DNA of 39,271 bases. Source: Bacteroides timonensis (GTDB taxonomy: Bacteria; Bacteroidota; Bacteroidia; Bacteroidales; Bacteroidaceae). Below, one piece after another: positions 7,636-16,930 of the stretch. Where the stretch lies: the NCBI RefSeq assembly GCF_000513195.1, contig NZ_CBVI010000082.1:1-39271 (forward strand), read 5' to 3'. Position 1 is the first letter of the stretch. Every line of letters begins with the position of its first letter. A model generated the notes under the pieces. That model ran no database searches. It saw only the letters and a list, made by a program, of their open reading frames with translations, and was not told the origin of the DNA. Made by a program: the position numbers and the translations under genes.

Positions 7636-10600
7636 TTAGAATGTTAAGTTAAGACCAACAACATAACTTCTTGAACGAGGATAAGTAGAACTATCATAGC
7701 CCGGTGTACAAACCACGTTATCATTAGCTGACGATACTTCAGGGTCATAACCCGAATAACCGGTAATAGTAGCCAGATTGTTAGCGGTAAAATAGACGCG
7801 TGCATTAGATATCATTATCTTTTGCAACCACTTCTTAGGGAATGTATAACCTAATGTCAGCTGTGCAATACGCAAATAAGAACCATCCTCTACATAATAA
7901 GAAGAAGGATAAGTAATATAACTTGAGTTGGTTGTATTCAAGCTCCATTTACGCAGTGATTCATTAGGATTCAACTCTTTAAGACGTGCCAGCGTAGTGG
8001 CTTTCTTTCCAGTTGCAGGATCAGCCAAACGGTAATAATTATTACCAAATTCAGCCGGGACATTCTGATAGAGAGCATAAGGACTCATACTGTGCTTTGT
8101 TGCATTATACACATCATTCCCAATAGAGAATTTCATGAATACACTCAAGTCAAAACCATAGAAAGAGAAAGTATTATTGAAACCTCCAATGCAATCAGGA
8201 GTACCGTTACCTATTTTCACATATTGTCTCGTAAACTGATCGCCAGCTTCATTGTCAGCTGCAAACTTTATATCACCAGGCTGAGGTTTTCCATCAAAAG
8301 GTTTCACAACACCATCACGCAAAATGAAAGAACCATCTTCTCCCTGAGTAAAATCATCAGTAGTATAAATGCCGTCATATACGTATCCATACATATCACC
8401 CAATGCTTCACCTACCACAGCATAATAGGTTAACGTACCCGAACGGTTGCTACCTGCAGCGAACGTCTTATGATCTTCTACTCCCTCCAAAGCCAGAACT
8501 TTAGAACTGTTGAAAGCAAGATTCAGGTCTGTAGTCCAACGGAAGTTTTTCGTGTTGATGTTCACCGTATTAAGAGTGATTTCCCATCCACGGTTACGCA
8601 TTTCACCAACATTCTGATACTGACTTGAGTAACCCGTTGAAGACGGAATAACACAATTCATCAACAAATCACTGATTTGGTTATTATACCATTCAGCAGT
8701 CAAATTCACGCGACTGTTAAACAACGATATATCCAGACCAATATTCGTTGCATGTAAAGTCTCCCATTTCAAATCCTTATTACCCAATGTAGTACCTACA
8801 ACATAAGCTGAATTATTCTCATTATTACCCATAGGGTAAGTGGTTTGTGAATAGTTAGTGGTATATTTACTACTACCAATAGCATTATTACCAGTCACAC
8901 CATAACCAACACGAAGCTTTAAACTATTAACTACATTCATCAATTTACTGTTCTTCCAGAAATTTTCTTCCGAAATACGCCATGCACCAGATACGGAAGG
9001 GAATACTCCCCACTTGTTTCCTTTGGCAAAATTAGTTGCTCCATCACCGCGAACTGTAGCTGTTAATAAATAACGTTCGTCAAATGTATAATTAAAACGT
9101 GCAAAAGCCGAAACAATACCACTGTTTTTATGGCTCGTTGATTGTTCCTTAACCGTTGCATCAGTAATATTATCCAGTCCATGATTTGGATAAGGGAACT
9201 TGATAAGTGTCATCTTATCACTCTCACTTTCTGAATAAGTAACTTCATGACCCATAAGAACATTTACCTTGTGTTTTTTGGCAAAAGTCTGGCTGTAATT
9301 CAAGGTATTGGTTACTTGCCATTTATATGACTCTGAATTACTGATACTACCGTTTATACCAGTATTACTGGGATCCATTATATAAGAAGTAGAATTCTCA
9401 TCGGCAAAAGAAGTAGATTTACTATGCGACCATGTATAACTACCTGCTGTTCTCCAAGTAAAATGTTTCAGGAAGTCAAATTCCAGACCTGCATTTACCG
9501 TATATAATTTGGAACGTTTATTCGAAGTAGAAGCATCATTCTGTACAATCGGATTGGCAGTATCAAAAGAAGCATCAAGTCCCGAGAAGTCCGGATAAGT
9601 CTGCGTATAAAGCAAATCATCACGGGTAAACATGCTTCCTCCATTAATAGGCTGAAGAAGTACATTCTTCATTCCGGAATAAGCACCACCACCATCTGTC
9701 GAATTGCCTGAAAACATTGTGTTAAGATCAAAACGAACCCCTTTATAAAGTTCTGTATTAACCTTCGCACGGATTGAATTCTTCTTTATACCATGATTAG
9801 CAAGCAAACCTTCCTGATCACTATAATTATAACTCAACATCACCTGAGTCTTTTCAGTTCCAGTAGAAACATTGACATTATGATTTTGCGTCAGGGCTGA
9901 ACCTCCAAATACTTCATCTTGCCAGTCGATGCCATAAGCATCTCCATATTGGCTATTGATACGTCCATAAACTCCTGAATAAAAATCACTGGCATCAATA
10001 CCTTTTCCATTATCAAATACATTACTCCACACTGCTGTTTTACTTTGCAGTTCTGCCATCTCATATTGATACTTCACAAAATCCTCAGCATTAGACATCA
10101 TATCCAGTTTTTTAGAAAGTTTGTCAAAAGAGAAGTAAGTATTATAAGTTATCTGTGTCTTTCCTTTCTTACCGGACTTTGTCGTAATTAACACGATACC
10201 GTTAGAACCACGTGAACCATAGATAGCAGTGGCCGATGCATCTTTCAAAATATCAATGCTTTCAATGTCATTCACATCAATATTGGTCAAAGCATCACTC
10301 ATTTCAAAACCATCTACAATATAAAGAGGTTCCGTGCTCTGAGTAATAGAAGTACCACCACGGACAGTGATATTAATGCCAGCACCAGGTGCACCACTTT
10401 TTGTAACGATGTTCACACCTGCCGCCTTACCCTGCAAAGCCTGAGCAGCTGTTATTGCCGGAACAGCTGCTAACTCACTGCTTGAAACAGAAGATGTAGA
10501 CCCCGTCAAATCTTTGCGCTTCACCTTTGCATAACCAATAGCAACAACTTCTTCCAACATCACACTGGATTCTTTTAATGTAATGTCAAAATGCGTTTTG

Positions 10601-10869
10601 TTACCGATTACCACCGTATGGTTATCATAACCGATAAAAGAGACTATCAACTCCTTGGCAGAAGCTGGCACAGAGAGTTTAAAGTTACCATCCATATCAG
10701 TAATTGTACCGACAGCACTATTACCTTTCACCGTAACAGAAGCACCGATTACCACGTCAATTGCATCCCTGACGGTACCGGTAATCGTTTTGTTCTGAGC
10801 TAAAATGCTTAGAGGACAGCTTATTAATATGAGCATTAATAAGCACAGATTTTTGTGTAAGATTCTCAT
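7636..10869 (-). CDS. SusC-like TonB-dependent outer-membrane transporter
   Basis: A 1077-residue TonB-dependent receptor of the SusC/RagA type. It has a signal peptide (residues 1-24, ending ILAQ), a carboxypeptidase-regulatory-like beta-sandwich at about 26-105 (TITGTVRDAIDVVIGASVTV), a plug domain at about 110-230 with the SusC signature DIESIDILKDASATAIYGSR, and a large beta-barrel ending in an aromatic residue (YVVGLNLTF). There is no N-terminal STN extension, so it is not the kind coupled to an anti-sigma factor. It imports oligosaccharides captured by the SusD partner. It heads a five-gene operon and is preceded by a promoter with the shared TCAAAA boxes (10955-11018). Confidence 0.95.
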   Translation of the reverse strand: MRILHKNLCLLMLILISCPLSILAQNKTITGTVRDAIDVVIGASVTVKGNSAVGTITDMDGNFKLSVPASAKELIVSFIGYDNHTVVIGNKTHFDITLKESSVMLEEVVAIGYAKVKRKDLTGSTSSVSSSELAAVPAITAAQALQGKAAGVNIVTKSGAPGAGINITVRGGTSITQSTEPLYIVDGFEMSDALTNIDVNDIESIDILKDASATAIYGSRGSNGIVLITTKSGKKGKTQITYNTYFSFDKLSKKLDMMSNAEDFVKYQYEMAELQSKTAVWSNVFDNGKGIDASDFYSGVYGRINSQYGDAYGIDWQDEVFGGSALTQNHNVNVSTGTEKTQVMLSYNYSDQEGLLANHGIKKNSIRAKVNTELYKGVRFDLNTMFSGNSTDGGGAYSGMKNVLLQPINGGSMFTRDDLLYTQTYPDFSGLDASFDTANPIVQNDASTSNKRSKLYTVNAGLEFDFLKHFTWRTAGSYTWSHSKSTSFADENSTSYIMDPSNTGINGSISNSESYKWQVTNTLNYSQTFAKKHKVNVLMGHEVTYSESESDKMTLIKFPYPNHGLDNITDATVKEQSTSHKNSGIVSAFARFNYTFDERYLLTATVRGDGATNFAKGNKWGVFPSVSGAWRISEENFWKNSKLMNVVNSLKLRVGYGVTGNNAIGSSKYTTNYSQTTYPMGNNENNSAYVVGTTLGNKDLKWETLHATNIGLDISLFNSRVNLTAEWYNNQISDLLMNCVIPSSTGYSSQYQNVGEMRNRGWEITLNTVNINTKNFRWTTDLNLAFNSSKVLALEGVEDHKTFAAGSNRSGTLTYYAVVGEALGDMYGYVYDGIYTTDDFTQGEDGSFILRDGVVKPFDGKPQPGDIKFAADNEAGDQFTRQYVKIGNGTPDCIGGFNNTFSFYGFDLSVFMKFSIGNDVYNATKHSMSPYALYQNVPAEFGNNYYRLADPATGKKATTLARLKELNPNESLRKWSLNTTNSSYITYPSSYYVEDGSYLRIAQLTLGYTFPKKWLQKIMISNARVYFTANNLATITGYSGYDPEVSSANDNVVCTPGYDSSTYPRSRSYVVGLNLTF

Positions 10870-10935
10870 AGATTATTAATATAATTGATTAATAAATAAA
10901 TTCAAGCCTAACAAATTATACTATGACCGTTATCG

Positions 10936-10952
10936 GACACAGAACTTGTGTC
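10936..10952 (-). promoter_or_regulatory. Palindrome in the susC leader
   Basis: GACACA (10936-10941) and TGTGTC (10947-10952) are inverted repeats with a 5-nt spacer. They start 2 bp after the -7 box in the direction of transcription, so they lie around the predicted transcript start. It could be an operator or a 5' RNA hairpin; neither is proven. Confidence 0.35.
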
Positions 10953-10954
10953 AG

Positions 10955-11018
10955 CAAAAATAGAAACTCTTACACCTATATAAAATGCGAATTTTGACCG
11001 AAACACTTTTACTTTTGA
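10955..11018 (-). promoter_or_regulatory. susC promoter with tandem activator boxes
   Basis: The -7 box TATTTTTG (10955-10962) matches the Bacteroides consensus TAnnTTTG. No -33 TTTG is present, suggesting activator dependence. TCAAAA occurs at 10992-10997 (starting 35 nt upstream of the -7 box) and again at 11013-11018 (21 nt further up). The same spacing is found before rhamnulokinase and the esterase-GH105 gene. Two more TCAAAA copies, 20 nt apart, lie at 11085-11090 and 11105-11110, next to the stop codon of the AraC gene. Confidence 0.65.
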
Positions 11019-11112
11019 TTTTATTCATGAAAAGGAAAGCACTTCAGAAGCTAAATCAACAGATTCACAAAGGATTAATAATGATTTTGATCTAAGACTG
11101 AACGTTTTGATT

Positions 11113-12039
11113 TTACAATAAGTCCTCTTCTTCTACATTGGTTTCACGCCCAAAAGATCTATATTCCAAGGGTGTAAATCCAGTACGTTTTTTGAAAAGA
11201 GAGAAGAAATGCTCAGTGGATTTATAATCGAGCATAAAAGATATTTCCTTAACAGACTGGGATGTACCTACTAACAACTGCTTTGCTTTACGGAGTTTCA
11301 ATTCCTGAAAATATTTGGCAGGTGCATATCCCGTATAATCCTTAAAAACCTTGCGGAACCAGGAATAGCTAATATTCAGTTTCATAGCCAATTCTTCCGG
11401 ATCAATATCTTTGAACACATTTTCATTCATAATAATTTTTGCTTGTTCAATCTTTTGATCAACATCGCCGACCTCAAAAATCTTATTCTTAGAAATGGAA
11501 AGGATCATTCCTATCATATGCAACACAATACCAGAAAGATATTGTTGAGAAGAAATCTTATCAGCTTCAGCAATTTCCAATGCACGTGAGAAAAGAGTAA
11601 CTAATTCTTCATTCAACCCCACCTCTAATACTTGATTATCTTTAGAAAGGAAACCACCTTTCAACATATCATCTATGACCGGTCCTTCAAAACCAATATA
11701 GTATTCATTCCATCCTGTCTGCTGGTATGGATGGTATGTGTGCCACTGTCCGGGAAACAGCACCATGAGCCTTCCCTTACAAACTTGCTTCTCAGGAGTG
11801 GTCTCAGAGGTAAATAATCCTCGACCTTTAGTAATGTAAACCAGCTGATACTCACGTAAAACACGTCCTTTTTGAGCATTGAAGAAGTAACCAGAAGGAT
11901 GATCCTTCAAGGGATAGGGAGAATTCGGCTGGATAGACTGAAAGCCTACAGTATTTACCCACAGACCGAATTTCTGATCCATGTCATTTACAATCAAGTA
12001 CTTAAATTCAACCCCTAAATCATTATAGTTCTTAGTCAT
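11113..12039 (-). CDS. rhaR: AraC-family regulator, probable rhamnose activator RhaR
   Basis: A 308-residue transcription factor. The N-terminal half (about 25-150) has the cupin-like sensor fold of AraC proteins (REYQLVYITKGRGLF, LMVLFPGQWHTYHPYQQTGWNEYYIGFEGP). The C-terminal 100 residues contain two helix-turn-helix units (DPEELAMKLNISYSWFRKVF and KEISFMLDYKSTEHFFSLF) and end with the family motif KRTGFTPLEYR. It is encoded directly after the rhamnose gene block and before susC. In B. thetaiotaomicron an AraC protein called RhaR activates the rhamnose operon, and I infer the same role here. The shared tandem boxes upstream of rhamnulokinase, susC and the esterase-GH105 gene are its likely targets. 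Its own promoter lacks those boxes. Confidence 0.75.
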   Translation of the reverse strand: MTKNYNDLGVEFKYLIVNDMDQKFGLWVNTVGFQSIQPNSPYPLKDHPSGYFFNAQKGRVLREYQLVYITKGRGLFTSETTPEKQVCKGRLMVLFPGQWHTYHPYQQTGWNEYYIGFEGPVIDDMLKGGFLSKDNQVLEVGLNEELVTLFSRALEIAEADKISSQQYLSGIVLHMIGMILSISKNKIFEVGDVDQKIEQAKIIMNENVFKDIDPEELAMKLNISYSWFRKVFKDYTGYAPAKYFQELKLRKAKQLLVGTSQSVKEISFMLDYKSTEHFFSLFKKRTGFTPLEYRSFGRETNVEEEDLL

Positions 12040-12073
12040 AATACGTGTTTTTACAGAATAGGATAGGTAAGGG

Positions 12074-12081
12074 CAAAAATA
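12074..12081 (-). promoter_or_regulatory. -7 box of the AraC regulator gene
   Basis: TATTTTTG on the minus strand, 35 bp before the start codon, with a T-run near the expected -33 position. It has no TCAAAA at the -35-nt offset seen in the three regulated promoters, so the regulator is probably expressed at a basal level. Confidence 0.5.
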
Positions 12082-12098
12082 GAAATTATTTGCGAATA

Positions 12099-12145
12099 AA
12101 AAAATGTCCGCTCCGGGTTAATTCTAAAAATATACCGGAGCGGAC
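12099..12145 (-). terminator. Strong intrinsic terminator after the GH105 gene
   Basis: GC-rich arms GTCCGCTCCGG (12106-12116) and CCGGAGCGGAC (12135-12145) form an 11-bp stem. On the minus strand it is followed by A and then seven T residues. It closes the rhamnose/GH105 block and isolates the AraC gene as its own transcription unit. Confidence 0.85.
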
Positions 12146-12172
12146 TAATAAATACGAATAAAGAGAAAGAGT

Positions 12173-13471
12173 CTATTTCTTTACGACAATCTTATCATAT
12201 TGTTGTTCGGCCTTGATTTCTGTATACTTAGGTGCATCTATCATCTCGATAAGTGCACGGAGTACAGGACCTTCACCCATAGGATCGTTCTCCTGGGTAG
12301 GACGGTTGTAATAGTATGCCACAGAAGGCATAATGCCGGTTCCTACACAAATAGAAGTTACATCACCATCATCTGAGATTTTTTTCATCATACCCTTCAA
12401 ACCTTGTTCAGCCACATAGATAAAGTCCGGATGCAACCAACCTTCCTTCACACCACGGGCAATACCGAACACGAACATGGCGGTACCGGTGATTTCTTCA
12501 TAAGAATCTTCCTTATCCAGCAATTGATGCCAAAGTCCGTTCTTACCTTGATAGCGTGCTACACCACTGGCTTGCTGGCGGAAATTTTCAATAACCGCTT
12601 CACGCATCGGATGATCTTTCGGCATCATACTGAGCAAATCAGCTTGTGCCATAAACACCCAGCCGTTGGCACGGCTCCAATGAGCCACTCCGTGCTCCTT
12701 ATTATCTGTATGATAGCAATGATAATAAATCCGCTTTTCAGGACACCAAAGATAACGGGTATAATTCAGCACCTGATTGGCAGCATCATTGAAATACTTT
12801 TCATCACCGGTCATCTTACCCATGCGGGCAAGGAAAGAGATAGCCATGAAGGCATCATCCGCCCAAATAGTATTGACGTGTGGCCAGATACGCGCAATAG
12901 TGCCATCAACCAAACGAGGTTCACCATAATTCAGATGTTCGGCAGTCTCATTAATGTAACCCAAAAATGAATCATTGGGATACTTCAGCTGCAACTCTAT
13001 CAGACTGGCTCCCATCGGTCCATTGTCGTCTAGACGTTTGCCTCGGAAGATCATATGCCAACTCAATTTGCGGACAGCATTCCAACCATCCCGTTTGAAA
13101 GCCTCGTCATATTGTTTACGGAAGAAATCAAGATTACCTTCATTGAACACGAAGTTCATATTCTTCAAAACATATTTCTCATACTTCTTATCACCGAGTT
13201 TATCACCCAGTTCCATCAAAGCCATGTTTGTTACGCCATTGGTATAGTGCCAGTTATTGTACTTGCATGCTACCTTCACGTCCATATCAAGAGGTAACTT
13301 CTTGACGGATTTATATATCTCACCAGTCTTCGTATTCTTGAACTCGTATGTAGTGCTGGCAAGAATGCGGTCTGCAATCTTTACGGCAGCTTCTCTTGCC
13401 GTCATCTTTGTTTGGGCGGTAAGGGTTGCCACTGCCAACAGCAGGGCGAGGGAAAAGAATGTTCGTTTCAT
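12173..13471 (-). CDS. GH105 unsaturated rhamnogalacturonyl hydrolase
   Basis: A 432-residue GH88/GH105-type enzyme with a cleavable signal peptide (1-20, ending TLTAQ), so probably periplasmic. The alpha6/alpha6-barrel motifs are clear: HYTNGVTNMALMELGD at 75-90, RLDDNGPMGASLIEL around 146-160, WADDAFMAISFLARMGK at 203-219 with the likely catalytic Asp, HWSRANGWVFMAQADLL at 264-280 and ITGTAMFVFGIARG near 325. It should remove the delta-4,5-unsaturated galacturonate that PL11 leaves at the non-reducing end, exposing rhamnose for GH106. It follows the rhamnulose-phosphate aldolase gene after a hairpin. In the B. thetaiotaomicron rhamnose operon, as I recall it, a lactaldehyde reductase gene lies near this place; none is seen here. 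Confidence 0.87.
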   Translation of the reverse strand: MKRTFFSLALLLAVATLTAQTKMTAREAAVKIADRILASTTYEFKNTKTGEIYKSVKKLPLDMDVKVACKYNNWHYTNGVTNMALMELGDKLGDKKYEKYVLKNMNFVFNEGNLDFFRKQYDEAFKRDGWNAVRKLSWHMIFRGKRLDDNGPMGASLIELQLKYPNDSFLGYINETAEHLNYGEPRLVDGTIARIWPHVNTIWADDAFMAISFLARMGKMTGDEKYFNDAANQVLNYTRYLWCPEKRIYYHCYHTDNKEHGVAHWSRANGWVFMAQADLLSMMPKDHPMREAVIENFRQQASGVARYQGKNGLWHQLLDKEDSYEEITGTAMFVFGIARGVKEGWLHPDFIYVAEQGLKGMMKKISDDGDVTSICVGTGIMPSVAYYYNRPTQENDPMGEGPVLRALIEMIDAPKYTEIKAEQQYDKIVVKK

Positions 13472-13497
13472 GATTATAGTTTTAAGTAGTTAGTAGC

Positions 13498-13536
13498 AAG
13501 CGGATAGTAGCAGGTGGAAACTACTACTATCCGCTT
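13498..13536 (-). repeat. Hairpin between the rhaD and GH105 genes
   Basis: A perfect 13-bp inverted repeat (AAGCGGATAGTAG at 13498-13510, CTACTATCCGCTT at 13524-13536) with a 13-nt loop, ending 5 bp from the rhaD stop. No T-run follows on the minus strand. Arms made of short repeated words (TAGTAG) resemble other intergenic hairpins in this window. It may stabilise or attenuate the message between the two genes. Confidence 0.5.
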
Positions 13537-13541
13537 TAGAG

Positions 13542-14351
13542 TTATTTAGGAAGATTAAATGCGCGAGTCATTTCCTGCATTTGCTCCTGACTCATGCCAT
13601 CAGGTTCAAAGCCCATGTTTTTGGCAGCAATATAAATCAAGGCAGATTTATTCAATACATCTACCTGATCGAAAGCTGACATAACATCCACATCTACAGC
13701 AAAAACACCATGTTTTTCCCACATAGCCACGTCATAATCTTCAAGTTGTTCAATAGTTGCTTCCGCCAGTTTCACGGAGCTTGGCAGTTCGTAAGGAATG
13801 ATGCCTAAACCACGCGGACAGAAAGCCTTGGTTTCAGGAATCATACTCCAAAGCAAATTGGTAGCCACATCCTTCTCCAGGAATTTCTTGCAATGCGTCA
13901 TAGCAATCAGTTCGATAGGATGGGTATGCAATGAAGCTTTATAGGGAGATCCTTTCTCAATCAAGCGATTGTGCACACTAAGATGGGCAGGAAGTTCGGA
14001 AGTAGGCATCACCGGATGATCGGCAATGATAACATAGCTGGCACAGTCATCCAGAATACGAATCACAGAACCGTGCTCCATCGGCCAACGGGCCAAATCA
14101 CGCATGCGTTTATTAGTGCCCTTGCAATAGAAATAGCAATCTTTCAGATACGGAAGAGTAGCGCCGATTTGTTTCACTTCGCTGATGGCAGGCAATGCTT
14201 TTATTTCATCGTCTACAAATTCAGTAATATTCAGGGTGATATTGCCGCCATTACGTTCGGCCCACCCTTTTTGCCAGAGATATCCGGCAACTTCTGCCAC
14301 TTGATTGACTGCATAAGTCAATGCCGGACGGTTTTCGAGAATTGATTTCAT
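13542..14351 (-). CDS. rhaD: Rhamnulose-1-phosphate aldolase
   Basis: A 269-residue class II aldolase (the E. coli enzyme has 274), cytosolic. It splits L-rhamnulose 1-phosphate into dihydroxyacetone phosphate and L-lactaldehyde. The zinc-site residues of the family are present: ASLHTHPIELIA gives His142 and His144, WEKHG gives His214, and PTSELPAHLSVH gives the catalytic Glu119. The N-terminal NGGNITLNI matches the phosphate-binding loop. It is the fourth gene of the rhamnose block, separated from the transporter gene by a 101-bp gap filled by a long hairpin element. Confidence 0.93.
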   Translation of the reverse strand: MKSILENRPALTYAVNQVAEVAGYLWQKGWAERNGGNITLNITEFVDDEIKALPAISEVKQIGATLPYLKDCYFYCKGTNKRMRDLARWPMEHGSVIRILDDCASYVIIADHPVMPTSELPAHLSVHNRLIEKGSPYKASLHTHPIELIAMTHCKKFLEKDVATNLLWSMIPETKAFCPRGLGIIPYELPSSVKLAEATIEQLEDYDVAMWEKHGVFAVDVDVMSAFDQVDVLNKSALIYIAAKNMGFEPDGMSQEQMQEMTRAFNLPK

Positions 14352-14363
14352 TATAATAAATTA

Positions 14364-14442
14364 AGTTACGAGTTACGAGCTACAAGCTACGAGTTGCTGC
14401 GCTATCATACCGAAAGGCACTTGTAACTCGTAGCTCGTAGCT
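14364..14442 (-). repeat. Hairpin repeat element, rhaT-rhaD gap
   Basis: Two 24-nt arms (14364-14387 and 14419-14442), built from repeated (a)gytacga words, pair along their whole length if G-U pairs are allowed at four places. They enclose a 31-nt loop. On the minus (coding) strand the loop reads GCCTTTCGGTATGATAGCGC then AGCAA. The same core pattern (GCC, 3 nt, CGGyAT ... AGCGCAGCAA) forms the 30-nt loop of two elements in the arginine cluster (30151-30219 and 32018-32105), whose arms are unrelated in sequence. Confidence 0.6.
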
Positions 14443-14452
14443 ATATATACTA

Positions 14453-15484
14453 TTACACTTGCGCCATTGCCACCACAATAATAGAAGATATCAGAACTAC
14501 CAACCCTAAAATAAGAACCGCAATCGTAGTATTGCTGACACCTTTCCATTCCTTCAACAGAATTCCCCAGACATTGCTGAACGTTACGTTCAATGACATC
14601 AGGATACTCCAAGAGAAAGCAAGCAGTACAGGACTGTCTGTCAGGAAGCTCTTACCCATTTCAAGGCCGAAGAACTGAGAATACCACAATACGCCTGCAA
14701 GCGCACAGAACAACAGATTATTCGTCAGTACCGAACCTTTCACAGAAAGATATTCCTTACCCGTCTTATTCTTGATATTCTGCCAGATACAGTAAGCGGC
14801 ATTCGTACAGAAGCCTCCAAGAGTTACCAGGAAAATTACAGGTAATCCGGCATAGAGCGCTTCTACTCCACCAGCCAAAGCTGCCTCCTTTATCGGTGTT
14901 CCCGCATCCAGTCCGAGAGCGAAACAAGCGCTCATCACACCTGCCAACAGAGCCACAAGCAGCCCTTTTGTCAGAGCAAAATCCTTAACGGCAGCGCGTT
15001 TTTCCTCTTCCGTCATATTCTTGGAACGAAGACTACCGGCATATCCAATAATAGCAATACCTGCCAACGTGATACAGACGCCGATGAGCAACATCAGTCC
15101 TTCACCATGAAGCAAGTCTTTTCCGGCAAACAAAGCCGGGAAAAGTGTTCCGAAGCCGGCGCACGTACCGAGGGCAATACTCTGTCCGAGCGCTACGCCC
15201 AGATAGCGCATACTCAAACCGAATGTCAGTCCACCCACGCCCCACAGAACGCCGTAAACCATAGCTGGCAAAGCGCCTCCTGCGCCCCAGAGTTCCAGTA
15301 AGGAGCTTCCCGCCGGAATGGCGAGCAGTGCGCCCAACAGCGGAAAGACGAGCCATGCAAAGATTCCTTGCACCAGCCAGAAGCTTTCCCACGACCATCC
15401 GTCCACTTTTTTTATCGGTACATACGAGCTGCTCTGCCCGAAACTGCCAATGGCAATAATCAAAAGTCCTATCAGTGTATTCAT
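14453..15484 (-). CDS. rhaT: L-rhamnose/proton symporter
   Basis: A 343-residue inner-membrane protein (E. coli RhaT has 344) with about ten hydrophobic helices. The RhaT family start (LIGLLIIAIGSFGQSSSYVPIKKVDGWSWESFW) and the conserved YLGVALGQSIALGTCAGFGTLFP segment around 95-115 are clear. It takes up rhamnose released in the periplasm by GH106. It is the third gene of the rhamnose block, with a 129-bp gap after the isomerase gene that contains a possible internal promoter (15598-15605). Confidence 0.9.
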   Translation of the reverse strand: MNTLIGLLIIAIGSFGQSSSYVPIKKVDGWSWESFWLVQGIFAWLVFPLLGALLAIPAGSSLLELWGAGGALPAMVYGVLWGVGGLTFGLSMRYLGVALGQSIALGTCAGFGTLFPALFAGKDLLHGEGLMLLIGVCITLAGIAIIGYAGSLRSKNMTEEEKRAAVKDFALTKGLLVALLAGVMSACFALGLDAGTPIKEAALAGGVEALYAGLPVIFLVTLGGFCTNAAYCIWQNIKNKTGKEYLSVKGSVLTNNLLFCALAGVLWYSQFFGLEMGKSFLTDSPVLLAFSWSILMSLNVTFSNVWGILLKEWKGVSNTTIAVLILGLVVLISSIIVVAMAQV

Positions 15485-15597
15485 AATTTTGTCTATTTAA
15501 GTCATCCACAACAGACTAATCATCAAGCGATTACGTATTCCCCGGAGATACCGTGACGACAAGCGCATGTCATTATCACCCTCATCCTTAACCGTTG

Positions 15598-15605
15598 CAA
15601 ATATA
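15598..15605 (-). promoter_or_regulatory. Possible internal promoter before rhaT
   Basis: TATATTTG on the minus strand matches the TAnnTTTG -7 consensus, about 114 bp before the rhaT start and just after the isomerase stop codon. No -33 TTTG and no TCAAAA boxes are found at the expected offsets. Confidence 0.3.
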
Positions 15606-15613
15606 CACTAATT

Positions 15614-16864
15614 TCAGCGTTTCGACGTAACGTCTGCTTCGTATTTCTGTATCTCAGTAATGAAATCCTCACCTACAGGTACACCGTTCTTCAGACAGAA
15701 CATATCCCAAACAGCATTCCAAGGCAGAGATTTTCCTTCTTCGAGCAGAGCAAGGCGTTCAAACAGCTGATCGTTCGCCTCGTATTTACGCAATGTATCC
15801 AGCGGTTCCAGCAGAGCTTGCAACACACATTTCTGTGTAGCACGGCTACCTACTACATACGCACCGATACGATTGATAGAAGCATCGAAATAGTCCAAAC
15901 CGATATGCACGCGATCCAAAGCATTACAACGTACGATTTCTTTGCAGAGGTCCATCGTCTCATCATTCATTATCGTTACATGGTCAGAATCCCAACGTAC
16001 CGGACGGCTCACGTGCAGCATTATTTCCGGAATAAACAGTAACAATGAAGACAACTTGTCGGCAACGCTTTCTGTCGGATGGAAGTGACCTGTATCCAGC
16101 GTAACAATCTTATTACGGCTCACACCATAACCGATATAGAAATCATTGGAACCTACCGTATAACTTTCCAGACCGATACCGAACACTTTAGACTCCACAC
16201 AGTCCTTCATATTCTTGTATTCCACCTCGAAGATACGATCCAAAGAATCCTTCAGTAACTCGCGATATAACATACGGTTTACAGTAATATCCTTACTTCC
16301 ATCATGCACCCACAGGTTCATGATACAAGGATCGCCCTGGCGTTTACCCATTTCCTCGGCAATAGCACGGCAACGTTTTGTGTGCTCCACCCAGAAATCA
16401 CGGATTCCTTTATCAGGATTAGCAAGTGAAAGATTACCACTCTTCGGATGAGAGAAAGAGGTAGAGTTGAAGTCCAGCTTCATATTGTTTTCGGCCGCCC
16501 ATTGTATCCAGCTTTCAAAATGAGCCGGCTCCACCTGGTCACGGTCAACGAACTTACCGCCGAAGTCACCATAGATTTCATGCAGATTCAAACGATGAGT
16601 TCCGGGTATATAACTGGCTGCCTTCAAGACGTCCTGTCTCAATTCTTCCATATTGCGAGCTTTGCCGGGATAGTTTCCGGTAGCCTGGATACCTCCTGTC
16701 AGCGCACCCTGCGCTTCAAATCCGGCTACATCATCTGCCTGCCAACAGTGCAGGGAGAGGGAAATCTTTTGCAAAGCATCCATTGCTTTTTCTACATCTA
16801 CGCCAATAGCCGCATAACGTTCTTTTGCCAATTCATAGGCTCTCTGGATTAATTCTTCTTTCAT
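15614..16864 (-). CDS. rhaA: L-rhamnose isomerase
   Basis: A 416-residue cytosolic TIM-barrel metalloenzyme (E. coli RhaA has 419; the Bacteroides gene is also called rhaI). It converts L-rhamnose to L-rhamnulose. Family sequence is recognisable throughout: LSLHCWQADDVAGFE and ATGNYPGKARN near the N-terminus, NLHEIYGDFGGKFVDRD around 98-114, LDFNSTSFSHPKSGNLSLA around 134-152, LDTGHFHPTESVADKLSSLL around 255-275 and RWDSDHVTIMNDE around 290-302, which supply the metal ligands. It is the second gene of the block, 66 bp after rhamnulokinase, given the start chosen there. Confidence 0.95.
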   Translation of the reverse strand: MKEELIQRAYELAKERYAAIGVDVEKAMDALQKISLSLHCWQADDVAGFEAQGALTGGIQATGNYPGKARNMEELRQDVLKAASYIPGTHRLNLHEIYGDFGGKFVDRDQVEPAHFESWIQWAAENNMKLDFNSTSFSHPKSGNLSLANPDKGIRDFWVEHTKRCRAIAEEMGKRQGDPCIMNLWVHDGSKDITVNRMLYRELLKDSLDRIFEVEYKNMKDCVESKVFGIGLESYTVGSNDFYIGYGVSRNKIVTLDTGHFHPTESVADKLSSLLLFIPEIMLHVSRPVRWDSDHVTIMNDETMDLCKEIVRCNALDRVHIGLDYFDASINRIGAYVVGSRATQKCVLQALLEPLDTLRKYEANDQLFERLALLEEGKSLPWNAVWDMFCLKNGVPVGEDFITEIQKYEADVTSKR

Positions 16865-16930
16865 GATGGTACTAGTTTTAATTATAAAGTTTTAAGTATT
16901 AAGTATTTTCTATTCAGGCGGTAAGGGAAA